NCBI GenBank assembly: GCA_029817715.1
Contig: JARUPY010000079.1
Coordinates: 1,922,001 to 1,986,000 of the forward strand
Length of the DNA: 64,000 bases
Source of the DNA: Melastoma dodecandrum
Taxonomy: Eukaryota; Streptophyta; Magnoliopsida; Myrtales; Melastomataceae
Direction: 5' to 3'
Position 1 is the stretch's first letter. Each line of letters begins with the position of its first letter. Below, piece by piece: positions 1-12,601 of this stretch. A program made the position numbers and the translations under genes. A model generated the notes under the pieces. That model worked only from the letters and a program-made list of their open reading frames with translations. It did no database searches and was not told where the DNA came from.

Positions 1-3000
1 GCAACCATGCCAGAACCTCTTGGTGCTGTTGAAGACTGTAGGAGATGTTCTGGTCAAACATTTCGCATCACCAAATCGTAAAGAATGTTCCCTCAACAGG
101 TTGCTAGCACTTACCCAGCAGATGAACTCATTACGAGAAAGGCTTCTCCAAGAATATTATGCTCCCCACGGAAAATATGACCTTCTCTTTGCAAATAAGC
201 CATAGTGTCGGCAATTCCCTACAAAAGCATGGAAATAGAAAAATGTCAAGTTGGTAATCATCTAAGTAGAATTAGAACACATAATATTCTCGACAAGATC
301 TAAAGTAACGAATTGATCGCACAAACACAGGTTTAGTTTCCATGAAACTACTTATTTGAATTGAATAATGTATGACTATATGAAGTGACTTACGGGGAAA
401 ATTGGATAAAGAAATATGACTGATATAAGTTGCATTAAAGTGATTCACACAGGAAAAGACAAGTGCCAGAAGTAAAGATAAGTCTAAGTCTTGGAGTTGT
501 AATCCAACAAAGAGCATTCCTTGGCAGTCACTTACTAATCCAAGTTTAAAGACTTCAAATATCCAACGATAAAGCAGTTGAAACTAGGTGTCATTAGAAA
601 CCAGAAAGGGGAGTGGATTGGAGGCTATAGGACCAGGCACCCAAGCACAAATAGCCGCATTGCCGAAGCTCTGGCCCTCTACAAGGGCATGTCCCCAGCT
701 AAGACTCTAGGAATTACCTATCTAGCCATCCAAATAGACGAGGAAGTCCTGCTCCATTACCTCACAGGGGAACAACGTTATAACTCGCTAATTGCCCCTA
801 TTGCGGAAAAATGCTGGTTGCTGTTCTATAACTTTAAGGAGTGCTCGGTCTACCACATTGCGAAGGGACAAAACCAAGTTGCGGACAAGCTAGCGAAAGG
901 GGTGTTACTACAGGAGGAACACTCAATCACCTTCTGACTACATTTTGGATTTACTACATGGAGACATTCCATGTAATTGATTTTGTAACATTGTACCCGA
1001 ACGGTCGACGATCTATCTATCCATCTCCCTTTCTAACAAAAAAAAAAACATCTTCTCTTCAGTGGACAAAATATCGTAAAACAAACACCAGACATCATGT
1101 GATCAAATGCAAATTTTGGAAAGTGAAAAAAAAAAAAGAAATACATCACGCAGAAATGGAAGGAAAATGGTGTAACCTAAACGTTAAACCATTATGACGC
1201 ATCTATGAATTTTCCTTCCTACCAAAAAAAGAAATGGAAGGAAAACTTTAAATTAAGTCAGAAAACGTTTTCTCGAGATGCTTTCTCACTCCATTTCTTT
1301 CTTTTTCGTCAGGTGGCAAATATAGCATAAGGATAAAGATAACAACAGATTACATAAAGAGCTGTAAATTACTTTCATGTGGGGGAGAATGCTTTTGTCA
1401 ACGGCTTTAGCAATCCGAACAAATGAGGAACAAATGTGCAATCTTGCATGTCTTGAGCTGCTTGTAGAAGGATCCTGCAAAGGACATTAAGCATTAACAA
1501 ATCATGGGAACTAAGTCAACGTCCACATCAAGAAACTGACAAGACCCAAGGAGACCTTCACTGTAAAGGGAAGTGACGTCAGAAGCTCAAACAATTTATT
1601 GATGACACTGCCAATAGCATTTGGAAAATGTTTCAGGAAAGGACCAAAAGCGTCCAAGTAACGCCCAAGCAGTTCCACAAGAAGTGGACCATTCCATTTC
1701 AAAGCTAGAACTTGTTGGAGCAGCCCTGAGAATCAGATGTAGACAAACTCTTACACGGATGACAGAGATCCAAGGTACTAACAATGAAAGAACATTTAGT
1801 ATGTGGACTGAACCTTCAAAAATCGAACAAAGAGAAAGTTGAGCTTCGGAGTCGCCACTATTAACTTCTACTCCATCAAAGACTGCAAGTACCACATTTT
1901 CAAGAGCTAGTTGCATGCTTTCCATCACAACTATGTCCTGCAAGGAGGAAGATTATGGAAAAATTCAGGAATGACAAGTAGAGCAACGCATGTTACAATA
2001 TAACATAGCCAAACTGATCGTCTTATAAAAGAAGTTCCCCAGAAAATACGCAATGAACCTCAGTAAATAAACAAACAAAGTAACAGATCCAGAGAAAATA
2101 AACCTGAATGGGGTTGTTTATAATTAAAAGGACTCTCTCAGCCACATTTCTACCACTTGTAAGGGGCTTGTAATTAGCAACCAACTTAATCAGCTCCAGC
2201 TGCTCTAGTTATCAAACATGAGAAAGAAATTAGTCGGCAATGATGCTGATAGGAGCAAAGACTAAAAAACAAGAGCTGAACTACCAGCCAACCTACCATC
2301 CTATGACGATACTGGCTGAAATCCCCCCGACCCTCAAAATCATCACTCCATAGCTCCATATTTCCCAGTGAAGCCATAGTTCCAGAAGAGATTTTCTCCT
2401 TCTTTAGGAGTCTTTGGAAAGAAATTTCCAATATTTTGCCACAACTATCATCATTTATGCAATCCAAAATCATTTTCCTTTCCTTGGGCATCTGCCCGGA
2501 GCTGGAATCTGGAATACTACCAGCTCTTATAGATTCCGCAGGTACTTTGTTCTTTGATAACAGATCCCTCATCAAATACTGTAAAAGGAAAAATATATGG
2601 AAATAAGTCCTGGATAAATTAATGTTGCTTAAGGCTTACATAGAGACCGTCTGGTATAATTGTTTAGCTACTTACCAACCAGAAGAGAAGGGACTGGAAA
2701 TGGAGTGCAAACTTATGATGCAGATAAAAACCCAGCATCTGAATCAACAAATTTCAGCAAATTAATGTTCAAAAGTCCAACTAAAGAAAATGTTAGAATC
2801 GAACTATTGGGTGTATTATAGATATGCAATACTATTATCATTATTGATCCAATAGTAAAAGGTAGCAATCAGGGGTCATGCAGTCTAGACCATTACTAGA
2901 GGACACAACAAAAACAGGACAACTGATCTTTGAAGGAAAAGAAAAGGGAAAGTGGCTCTCAGAAGATGCAATGACTTTCTATTTGTGAAACAAATATCTT

Positions 3001-6000
3001 GACGATCCATCAACAATTCTTTAGGCATAGACATTCGGAAGTAGCGGGCTTAAGAGAATATAAAGGGGGAAAGATGTTCCCATGGATAAACATTTAAAAC
3101 TGAGTGAAGGAAAGATTTTTTCTGCTCCTTTTACTGGCTTCTAGGAGCATAAAATTTCCAACACAGGCTTGTCTTTTGGATAAGTAACATAGGCTAGTTA
3201 AAGAAAAGGAAAAAGGAAAGGAAGCGACAACACTCGTATGGCTTCTAGGAGCATAAAATTTCCAACACAGGCTTTTCTTATGAGATGCATGTTTGCCCCA
3301 ACTTTCCTGGCATTTCTTCACAACCCAAACACAGCCTTAAGGGGCCGACAGAAAACCAAATCATAATGACATGCTGTTATGAGTTACTGAACATTGCGTT
3401 GTCTAAACCAATTAGACTGACCCCCAGCTTGATAGAAAAAATTACCTGTTCCATATATGAAGGGAGCACAGTGCTGTCACCACTTATGTATTGCAGATTT
3501 GAAGAACCCAAGGAAACCATGATCTCACATATCAATTCCGCAAACTCAAAGTCACTCTCATTCATTAGACCACCCACTGTCGTGGACTTGCATAAGAAGT
3601 CCCTGGAAACACTCATCATGATGTGGAAGACATTGCCCATTGCGCTATCAAATTCCCCATCAGCATCAACAGGTCGCTTTCTAAATAAAAAATGGGCAAT
3701 AAATGTTACAGGCATAAGAGAAGTAAGATAGAGCAATAATGAACAAAAATATGTTTGCAAACCTTGAAGAGACAAGTTTGAAAAATTCACAAGCATGAAG
3801 TCGAAAGTCGGGAGATGAAAGTAAGACGCCACTCCTATAAAAGAAGAATTTGCATTAATATGCATGATATTGGATGCGACACCAATATTTAAGCTGACAA
3901 TGTGTTGCTACCCATAAATAATCCCAAATTTTGCCAGGTCAGGCAGGGGGGCCCACTCGGCATACGCAGCAACAGCACTTAAAGTGGCCGTCACTGTGGC
4001 AGCATGCTGTTTGGCAGTCTCATATTGTTGCTTCTCTGCTTCATGCATTGCGGCGGTGAAGTGCCTATCTAAAAGCTGCATAAATAGCTGCCACATTAAC
4101 AACATCTTCAGTCGATAGACTAATGAGAGACATTGTGAAGAAAGCATACGCTGTATAATAATGGCAAAATATCTGGCAATGATTCTGTAAGCCCACGCAA
4201 TAGCAATCTCCTCCTGTCACCTAATGAGTATGGTAAAGAGGTCAGCAATGGGTCGACAATTATTCAGATGATTTGTCAATCTAAAAAAAGATGGCGAAAG
4301 TGAGAAAACAACACAAAAACTTGATATTAAGGGCCCAAGAGTAGCACATTAAAAAGGGCTGGCACGTCAGCAACACAACAGTGATGCATAAAAGGCAACA
4401 TGACATATCTGGCTAATCAAAAGAAGAAGAATAAAAAAAATCAGAAAAATACAAATAAGATGGACCTTCTAAGTCCTCATTATGTACGGTAATATCTTCA
4501 GGAAGCCACCTAAGAGTCAATGAAACCAGCTCTGCCTAGCATTACAAAATAATAATTCTAATTAGTTCAGGAAATTACGAGAAACGATGTTAATGAAAAC
4601 ATAAAGAAGTAAACTTACTTGTATGGGCCCCTTGCCAGAAAAGGAAACAAGAGATGGAAGAAGCTCTTGCCACAGAGCCAGTCCCTCTCTTCTAACTATC
4701 TGACTCAATCACAAATAACATAAATAACATCATCATAAGATGACATTTACACTAAAATCTGAGAAAAAAGAATCATCGACACCTCGGCAACAAGTGCAGA
4801 TATCTGACTTTTCAGAGCCCACTGTTCACAGGAATCGGCAAATTCAGTCAACATTTCTACAGCAGCATTGGCAAAGTCTCTACGCTCTGAGGGGCTCAAT
4901 TCTCCCCATCGCAATCTGACCAAATGCTATCACAGGAAAGAGATATTAAATACTTGCTATCTACAACAACGACCTTACAAAAAGGTAACTCCAGATGAAT
5001 GAACAAAGAGTAAACCTGAAGCAATTTAAAAGCATGCAATCTTATTTCGGATGGCCAATCCCTTTTCACCAGAAGAAACGACACACCAGCCAAAACACGT
5101 ACATCTCCAGTCTTGATCTACACAAGTCGAAAGTAAAAGCAAGTTCAAGTGATTTAAAATAGGAACGCAATAGATAAAACAAGCCACTAATTGCATAACA
5201 CAACACATGCAAATCAAGGAAGTGAGCAACGTGGCCAGACTTTTGAGCTGAGGAAAACCCATAGGAGCTAGCACCTACTAGTGGATATTATAATAATTAT
5301 TTTTTTTTAAAGAAAATCATCTGCCAGAGACCCCAATACAAAATGTCTGGCATACAATGAAACCCCACTTTGTAAAAGGTAGCCCTGCACAATCATTTTT
5401 CATTTCATAAATATGAAGAACATATAAGCGTAATAGTAAGTCAACTCCATTGTCAGAGGAGTATTCTAACTCCCCAATCCACAATGCATTCTTATCTCGG
5501 ATGACCAGAATGGAAACAATGTAAACATCACCTAATGGCATCAAACAATACCAAAAGTCAAAAGTCACTCAAGGGAGGGATGCTTCCGTTCCACTAAGGC
5601 TCAAGTTGCAGAAGGAACCTCGTCGTAGTTAAAAGGGCAAATGCTAAAAACATGCAATGCATGTGCCCAACAAGTAAAGGATGTAGGACCTCCGGATTAC
5701 AGAAATAAACACACATGACATCCTGAATAGCTTCATTCAAATCCACAGGTAATCCATTTCATTCAATAGAATTCATTACAACGTCGACATTCAATGCGGA
5801 CATTCAACCAGTCGACGAACCGCATCGCTCAGCCAAGACCATCCAGCCAACTCGTACTCCTCATAAGTCAACAACAGATGCTTCGACCAGCTATACTCTA
5901 CAACAGACAAGCCACTCGGCTTACCACGCTCAAGCGATCATACCACAAAACCCTAAAAATAAATTAAGGAAGAAAAATCCCACCTTGACTGAACACGAGA

Positions 6001-6248
6001 AACAAAATGCAAACCGAAGCAACAAAACCGAGAAAAAGCAAAAACAAAAAAAAAACGCCTGCCCAAGAACCCACAAGAGTGGGATAAAATCTGGAAACAA
6101 AAGAAACCCAGAAAAGGGATGAAAGGAAGGGAGGTACAGAATCGAGGTAGGAGATGGCGGCGTTGCGGGAGTCGGGAGTGGAAGTCCAGTCGAAAGCGGC
6201 GGCAATCGCCATCGCCACATTGCTGGCAACAGCCTGGGTGTCCCCCAT
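1..6248 (-). CDS. HST: HASTY / exportin-5 homologue, 5' half (gene continues past the left edge)
   Basis: HASTY is the plant exportin-5 orthologue, a karyopherin needed for normal microRNA accumulation and movement. I assembled 17 exons with GT-AG borders and consistent phase: 6138-6248, 5016-5117, 4783-4926, 4619-4699, 4466-4535, 4150-4220, 3912-4075, 3763-3834, 3446-3680, 2676-2738, 2297-2578, 2104-2199, 1814-1937, 1556-1725, 1373-1474, 115-218 and 1-35. They give about 675 codons of a family usually near 1200 residues. The start (ATG at 6248) gives MGDTQAVASN, followed by TPDSRNAAISYLDS. Other strong matches to plant HASTY are WPSEIRLHAFKLLQ, AEWAPLPDLAKFGI, DFRLHACEFFKLV, RIAKAVDKSILPHMK and YLQREGHIFRGEHNILGEAF. 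All assembled exons are open, so the gene looks functional. The 1.15-kb intron 219-1372 carries an antisense RNase H fragment. The first intron is about 1 kb. Confidence 0.95.
557..937 (+). pseudogene. RNase H-like domain fragment (retroelement-type) inside a HASTY intron, antisense
   Basis: The reading frame is open from about 557 to the stop at 937 and has no ATG near its start. It resembles the plant RVT_3-type RNase H domain found at the end of LINE polyproteins and in related host proteins. Visible motifs are GVIRNQKGEW, the glutamate in RIAEALALYKG, the aspartate in AIQIDEE, and a C-terminal KGQNQVADKLAKG containing the last acidic residue. The usual N-terminal NTDG strand with the first catalytic Asp is absent, so the domain is truncated. 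It lies wholly within HASTY intron 219-1372 on the opposite strand. It is probably a decayed retroelement piece rather than a gene. Confidence 0.6.
5948..5955 (+). promoter_or_regulatory. telo-box-like AAACCCTA in HASTY intron 1
   Basis: An AAACCCTA octamer (followed by AAA) lies in the first HASTY intron, about 190 bp downstream of exon 1. Telo-boxes near plant 5' ends act with other elements in growth-linked expression. A single octamer is weak evidence. Confidence 0.3.
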
Positions 6249-7415
6249 AATTTGCACACGATCAAACACACACTCTCCCCTTCTTTTCCCTCTTTGCACA
6301 ACTTCTCAACCCTTTTTCCTGCAACCTGCCTCTTTCTACTCTTTGGGTTTTCCTCCCCTTCTTCCCGCTCCTCATGGTTCCCCTACGACGCCGTTTTGTT
6401 CGCTGCGTCTTGCAAGCCAAGTTCAAAAATAAATAAATACATATTAATCCTAAAATTCTCTTTTTTTTAAATAAAATAAAATTCCTAAATTTCAGAGATT
6501 TAGAGGTTGTCCAAAATGGGACGGCGTAATTTGCATGGGAATTGCATTTACCTTCTAGTTGAAAAAAATTCCATGGATTTGTTACATTTTAACGTAAGGG
6601 CGAAAAAAAAATTATGAAATATAATAGATAATTTCGAAATTTTAAAACTAATGTCTCGAAATCAAATTTTATAAGTTGAACTTTTTTTAGAAGTCGGAGT
6701 TTATAAGTTCCACGGTTGAACTTATAAATTTTGACTTCATGACATTATTTTAAAAATTTTAAATTTATATATCTTATTTTTTAAATTTTTTCCCACTTAA
6801 CCCTATTCGGAACATAATTCTAAAACTTTAAACCCAAAAAAGTCCAAATTATTAAACTTATCATATACTTAGACAATTATATATATAATACTTCATACAA
6901 CTACTTGTACTTACTTCGTTATCTCGATTTTATCCTCAGTCATTCCCCAATTAACGGCAACTGACGTGTATCCCGTGTGGAAATCTGATTGACGTTAACA
7001 CCGTAAATCTCCAACTTCCTTCGTCTTAACCCCAAATCGAACCGTCAACAAAAGGCATGGGTTGTTTAACTAGTTTAGGTTACTATTTTCATGATGGAAT
7101 GAATAATAATTTATCTTGATTTTCATTACAAGGACTAACTCATATTATGGTTAAACTAGCAGAACACCGAAGATGTGTCTGGCATATCTATGCCAATTGA
7201 AAAGCCATACATCGAGTACAAATGCTTAAAAAACATGCATGATGCAACATACAAGCGATCTTTGAACAACACGTGACTGATATTCAACAAAAGGACTATT
7301 TAAAGCAATGTCCATAACATTTTTACAAGGTAATCTTTTATTGGCCAACTTTAAGCTATTAGGATGCCTATTTTTAGGGTGAATGATTTCGATGTAGATT
7401 TTTATCGGCATAATT
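6249..7415. other. HASTY upstream region and AT-rich intergenic DNA
   Basis: No gene is supported here. The first 200 bp are pyrimidine-rich and probably hold the HASTY 5' UTR and promoter (minus strand). The rest is AT-rich with poly-A and poly-T runs. Confidence 0.5.
6590..6730. repeat. dispersed AT-rich repeat, second copy near 63695-63850
   Basis: The sequence beginning ACATTTTAACGTAAGGG, followed by an A-run, TTATGAAATAT and a stretch rich in AATTTTATAAG, has a diverged direct match at 63.70-63.85 kb (CCATTTTAATGTTAG, A-run, TTATGAAATATGG, then ACTTATAAAATTTG). It is probably a fragment of an unrecognised dispersed element. The comparison was by eye. Confidence 0.4.
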
Positions 7416-8300
7416 GTGAAATGTGATGCCATCAACTATAATATGTATGAAATATTCAACAGCTACATTGCGTTTCTTAGGGCTAGGCCAATTGTAGAAA
7501 TGTTAGATGACATTTGGTTAGCTTTGATGCAAAGGATGTATCATAAGACAAGCCGTTTGATGGGAGAGATGACAATATATGTCAAGATATTAGAACTAAG
7601 ATTGAGAAAGTCATGCGGGTTCTAAAACTATGTATGACGGAGTTATTTGGTAGTCTGTAGAAATGAACCATGTTGGAAGGAGAAAACACATGGGCAGAAG
7701 TTGAAGGGATCCTATTTGGTCCCACCCTTGATGCCAATTCCTAGAAGACGAAAGAAGAATAGGAAATGAGAGGTAGATGAGGAGACAAAAAATTTTTAAC
7801 AGATTACTAAAGAAAGAGTTAGAGATGAAGTGCAACAAATGTAAATATAATATGGACATAATATGAGATGTTGCAAAGGTCAACCTACTTCGGTTGATGT
7901 TATTACACCGTCTGCAGTGGTTGCACCTACTTCTTTAGTTTGACATGAAAATGCATTGATTGTTAATATTTCTTTTACATATGTAAGATTTCGTATTATA
8001 GGTTATTACTTTGTCAGTATTGAAATTGCTTGTTTCCTAATGCTTGTAGATCCTACTGCTGGTCACAAAACAAAAATCTGGAAGAGGTAGGGGTAGAGGT
8101 AGAGGGAGAGGGAGGGCAAGGACAGACATACTTGAAGGTGCCAACTACTCAAAACTTGGAAGGTAGATGGACGTGACCATGTTTTTCAAAATGCAAGTAA
8201 GATTTACATGGATGAGGGAGGACGCAACCAACCTCAAAGCAATTACAATGCGGACACATCAGAGTCGTTCGTTGCTAGTTCTACCTTAATGTCCGCATAT
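7416..8300 (+). pseudogene. decayed MULE (MuDR-type) transposase, C-terminal part
   Basis: The ORF at 7416-7625 carries the usual MULE segment CDAINYNMYEIFNSYI, then ARPIVEMLDDIW and LMQRMYHK. Further on, in shifted frames, are PRRRKKNRK, a zinc knuckle readable as CNKC followed by GHNMRCCKGQ around 7830-7880, and a GRGRGRGR tail at 8080-8120 like MULE C-termini. Stops and frameshifts break the frame several times. The catalytic DDE region upstream is not visible. This is a dead remnant; I could not find its TIRs. Confidence 0.65.
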
Positions 8301-8620
8301 ATGGATCAACCTAGGAATTAATGAATTGTTGTTTGAAATATTATTTATGGAAATTGTGTTATTGAGAACGTGGCTTGTAATTGTTATCTTTAGTTAATGT
8401 TGTAGATGCCATGACTTGTGTATGGCCGAATGCTTTTTATGGCCAAATGGATTGTGTGTAGGACAATTTTAACTATTTTATTGTTCTAATTCTGAAACTG
8501 TTTGCTAAAATTAAGGAAACATCACAACAAAGAAATGGACACTAAGAAAACAACAAAGGTCGATACTACAAAAAAAAAACCATAAGTTGTTTTTGCAACT
8601 ATATAGATTTCACAAAAAAA

Positions 8621-9000
8621 TCATGGCATAAATAGTACACTAACATTTACCTTTTTCCAACAATAACATAGGTTAAATAGAATACTTGCTAACAAAAACA
8701 AAACACAAAACACAACTAAGTATCTATTAGCATTATTAACCTTCAATATCTCTATCTTTGCTTTAACATCGATTAATTCTATTTCAGCCTTCTTCAATTT
8801 AGACTCAAAAGCAGCCGTATTCACCATCACCTCACTCTTGACTTTCTTCAAAACAAAAACAATAACAACACAATCATTCTAGAAAAAGAATCCACAACTA
8901 CCATTTATATCTTTATAACGAGGACAATTATAGTATTTTTTACTAAAGTTTTTGATAGTTAGAGTTATCTTCACATGACACTTAATTCCACAATGAAAAA
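8621..9000 (-). pseudogene. GRF-type zinc-finger protein fragment with coiled coil and TM helix
   Basis: Read on minus from about 9000, the frame gives HCGIKCHVKIT, then KKYYNCPRYKD and NGSCGFFF. This is the Cys/His spacing of a GRF zinc finger (C-G ... Y-x-C-P ... C-G-F-F). A TAG then stands where the family usually has the Trp of the FFxW motif. Below it the frame continues through a charged coiled coil (FESKLKKAEIELIDVKAKIE) and a hydrophobic helix (YLVVFCVLFLLASILFNLCY), the normal tail of small plant GRF proteins. The stop and the lack of a good start mark it as a pseudogene, possibly cargo of the neighbouring MULE. Confidence 0.55.
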
Positions 9001-9620
9001 ACACCCTCAACATAGGTTCTACTGTAACCATACTGCAACCATTTTATGTATGCTCCTACAAATGTTTATGTCATCTCATATAAATTCCTCATTAAAATGT
9101 ATATAAATGAATTTATTTCAAACATGAGGTTGGAAACTTCTAATTTATATAGGTGAAGGATGTAGTCCACATTATTCTTGAAATCAAACAAATAATAAAA
9201 TATAAGTTGTGATCTCAATTTAACGAATGTTAAAATTTAATATCTTATGGACGAAAGATAGAATCCGAACGAAACTCAACATGTAATGATCGAAGGCAAC
9301 AAATAGTGGTAGGTAAAAAAAATATATAGCCAAAAAAAAAAAAAACTCAACATCCAACGAGTGACGATAACGGGTGATGCGTTGATGCTCGAGTCTATTC
9401 ATAGGCTCATTCCTATGCCGGGATCTGACCTAAAATTTTTCAGATCGAAATAATGCTAACAAATCAAGATTCGGCACTAATTTCATAATATCCCATTTTT
9501 AAGGTGCAAAAGCAATCTAACAACAATCTTCTGTCCACAAGATTTTAGATCATCAGCTCATATGAACAATGGCGCAGTTGCTGACTTATACACCAAGACA
9601 CTCCCAGTTCGGTTCACCGC
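9001..9620. other. intergenic, no gene seen
   Basis: AT-rich sequence with A-runs lies between the GRF fragment and the kinase stop codon. Its right part should include the kinase 3' UTR (minus strand). I see no ORF with family resemblance. Confidence 0.5.
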
Positions 9621-12024
9621 TTAGCTCTCCCTAACAGCCTGTCTCGACAGTTTCGAGGATTCCCGTACCCTACTAAGCCCGTGCTTTTTCCGTCTTGGGC
9701 CGCCAGCACTCAACGGCTCTTCCACCAAGGGACCGGACCATGTTCGTGCATGGTCCTTGGAAGAAGCGAACAAGGACGTGGAGAATGGGATGTCCGGGGG
9801 GACAATGGTGGGATCAAAGTGCTGGGAAATTCCTAATGGGAAACCGACCGCGCCGTCCTGATGTGGCGGAGGGAACTTCTCGCTTTTGCTCTTTGCGTTC
9901 GTGTGAGAGATTAATCTCCGTCTCTGCTTTGGACAAAACACAATTAAAGAAGAATTCAGTTAACCTAACTTCCTTTTTATAATCCCATAATCAACGGAAA
10001 TTGAAAAAGCCTGTGAAATAGGATAAAAAGGAAGCAAACGGACTTACATCAATATTATGCTGAAGCTCGGCATTTGCTTCCGGCGCAGGAACAGCCCTTA
10101 CTCGCCTATCACGTGAATGTTGCTTCTTTGTACCATCTCCTTGGACTTTGTTGGCAGCCCTTAACCTGGATATAAATGAAATTTAACAATCATGAAGAGA
10201 AGGGTGCCAGAGGAGCAATTGAATGAAAGAATTTCATATTAAAGCTAACAGCAGCAAACCAATCCTGTTAACTCGGGGGACTAGTTATCAGACTAAACAA
10301 TGTAACATGAATTTCTGAACCTTCGTGCTTCGTCATGGCGTCGTTTAGCATCCATTTCCTTGCTAGGAGGATATTTCGGGAGACTTGATGGTTCACAAGC
10401 ATAGGGTTCTGTTCTAAAGAACTGCACAAGGAAGACAAATAAGAAGGAAGTGAAGAAAGTAAACTGGATAGGGTAGGTAATTTCCAGTGAAGAACAAAGC
10501 GAGTTCACTTAAGGAAAAATGATCGGCAATCTTATACATACTTCACTATTCAAAGCATCAGTAGCAGTCTTTCGTTCGATTGGATCTATGGCAAGAAGTG
10601 TCTCTATGAGTGGCAAAGACGAAGGTGGGAAGCCTTTGAAAGTCTCCATTATACATCTTCTATAAGGTTCTCGAGGCTTGAATACTGTTGCGTTAGGCAG
10701 CTTGTACTTTCTCCAGTATTCATCGGATGGTGAGCCACATAACTTGTAGATCTTATGGAGTTGCTCCACCTATGTTCAGACAAAAAATAGAAGATGAAAA
10801 TACATAATTTGTTCATGGTCATCAGTTGACTAAAGATACATTCGATAGTACAGCTAAAGTTACCTCGGTACGACCGGGCATGATTGGTTTCTCGGCCAAT
10901 AACTCGGCTAATATGCATCCCGCACTCCAAAGATCTATCCCCACACCATAGTCAGTGGCCCCAAGTAGAAGCTCAGGAGGACGATACCATAGTGTAACCA
11001 CGCGACTGGTCATGCGATGTTTGTGATCTGGGTCAAAGAAGGAAGCTAACCCGAAATCCCCAATCTTCAGAACACCCCCATCATCAATTAGAAGATTCGA
11101 GCCTTTTATATCACGATGGAGGACACGGCGCTTGTGGCAGTGCTCAAGTCCAGATAGTAGCTGATGCACGTAACACTTGACCTGCATAAGTAGGCGTTAT
11201 AGCAAATGTCAATAAAAATCGGAGATCAAATCTTCTGAACGTAAGAATTAAAATAGGCTTGAACCTGTGGCTCAGTAAATTTGACTTCAGGGCTCGCGGC
11301 AAGTCCGGCCAAGTCATGCTCCATGTACTCAAAAACCAAGTATAAGCTGCAAGACATTCGTGAAGTAACCAAACCCTCCAACTTCACAACATTGGGATGA
11401 TCCAAATGCCGCAAAATGAGAATCTCCCTCGCCATAAACCTAACACTTTCTGGTTCTAAATTGTCAAACCGCACCTTCTTTAGAGCAACAATCTTTCCAG
11501 TCATCAGATCTTTAGCTTTGTAAACATTGCTATACGTTCCTTGCCCGATCTGAGTAAACCAAAACAAAATGGCGTGAGGAATCAAGAATATTTCTGCCCA
11601 TATACTCAACCAACCATTTCCGATTACATGATACTGGTTGCAATATCATAACGCGGAAAGATTCCAAAACCTTATCAATCTTCTCAAAAGTATTTGCTTT
11701 CCGAGGAATCCATCCGCTGAGCGCTTCGCCACATATGTCGGATAGCCATGAAGGCCATCCTGCCGCAACCTGTTCTCCAAGCACATGCTTTGGCAAGTTT
11801 GTCGGTCTCGAGTTAGTCCTCGACCTTCTCCTTCGTTCTTGCAACTTTTGACTGCCTTCAACCTTCTCCTTCTTGCTCTCCTCATGCTGGACCTCAACCC
11901 TAGTACTTTTACCTAAATCTGCGACAGAATCACCCTTCTCTCCAGGCTGGACCGCAGAATTACTCCCTTGCTTGGATCCGGTAGTGTCGCCAAAGGACAC
12001 CTCTCGACCAAGCACGCACCCCAT
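9621..12024 (-). CDS. CDK-related protein kinase, At1g54610/IBS1 type
   Basis: Seven exons with canonical borders and consistent phase give 568 residues: 11671-12024, 11265-11549, 10864-11181, 10542-10769, 10321-10421, 10048-10165 and 9621-9923. The N-terminus MGCVLGRE is a myristoylation/palmitoylation signature, so membrane attachment is likely. A low-complexity basic region follows. The kinase domain begins in exon 2: glycine loop GQGTYSNVY (about 120-128), VALKK with catalytic Lys about 142, the PESVRFMAREI helix in place of PSTAIRE, HRDIKGSN (Asp about 237), DFG (Asp about 255), then WYRPPELLLG. The C-terminal extension (KYPPSKEMDAK, AVPAPEANAEL, KSEKFPPPHQDG, TWSGPL) is typical of the plant CRK subfamily that includes IBS1. 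All catalytic residues are present. Substrates cannot be inferred. A MULE terminus lies 364 bp upstream of the start codon. Confidence 0.95.
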
Positions 12025-12388
12025 CCTTCTTCCCTAACACTCATCTCGCCGCATATTCTACAACACGGACATCAACCGCAACCTTACCCAATAAGAACAA
12101 ACACCCACGAGCACCAACAAACTGAAAGCCGAAGCTCGATCAGGCAATCAACAACTGATCAGTCAACATTCAGTCGACCCAACAACAACAGAATCAATTC
12201 CGATCCAAAGAGGGGGAAACCCACTCAAATGAAGCACACCCAAGACCCAGAAAAGAAGCAGACCCACAAAAGGAATTATCGATAAGGACAGATTCGAACC
12301 CAGGACGAAGCATCCACCCTGGAGAACGTCAATATTCCTTCTTTTCGTTTTCGGGGAAGGACAATTTAGAGTGTGCAGATCAAGGGCC
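12025..12388. promoter_or_regulatory. 5' region of the CDK-related kinase, cut short by the MULE terminus
   Basis: This 364-bp stretch is the only sequence between the kinase start codon and the transposon TIR. It must contain the 5' UTR and any proximal promoter (minus strand). No clear TATA box was seen. Confidence 0.4.
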
Positions 12389-12601
12389 GAGGATGTACGA
12401 AATTACGGTCAGTTTTAAAATTTTTTTATAAAATTTGGTCTAAATTTCGTAAAATATAATTTTATCGTAAAAAATGTGCGTTTTAAAAATATGTCTCTTA
12501 AAATACAAAGATGATAGGTTTTCACTAAGCAGAGGTTCTCAAAACTCGCTCCTATGACGTGTTCATTGGCGACATGAAGGCGCGTTTTGAGAACCCGCCT
12601 C
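12389..12601 (+). repeat. left terminal inverted repeat
   Basis: It starts GAGGATGTACGAAATTACGG and ends GAGAACCCGCCTC. It pairs with 24207-24407 across its whole length, with numerous substitutions and small indels. Confidence 0.7.

Noticed and set aside
20..205. 61-codon plus-strand frame at the left edge
   Set aside because: It is the opposite strand of two HASTY exons and the intron between them.
12295..12320. GATTCGAACCCAGG resembles a tRNA/SINE B box on minus
   Set aside because: No matching A box or cloverleaf partner was found upstream, and the T-stem does not pair.
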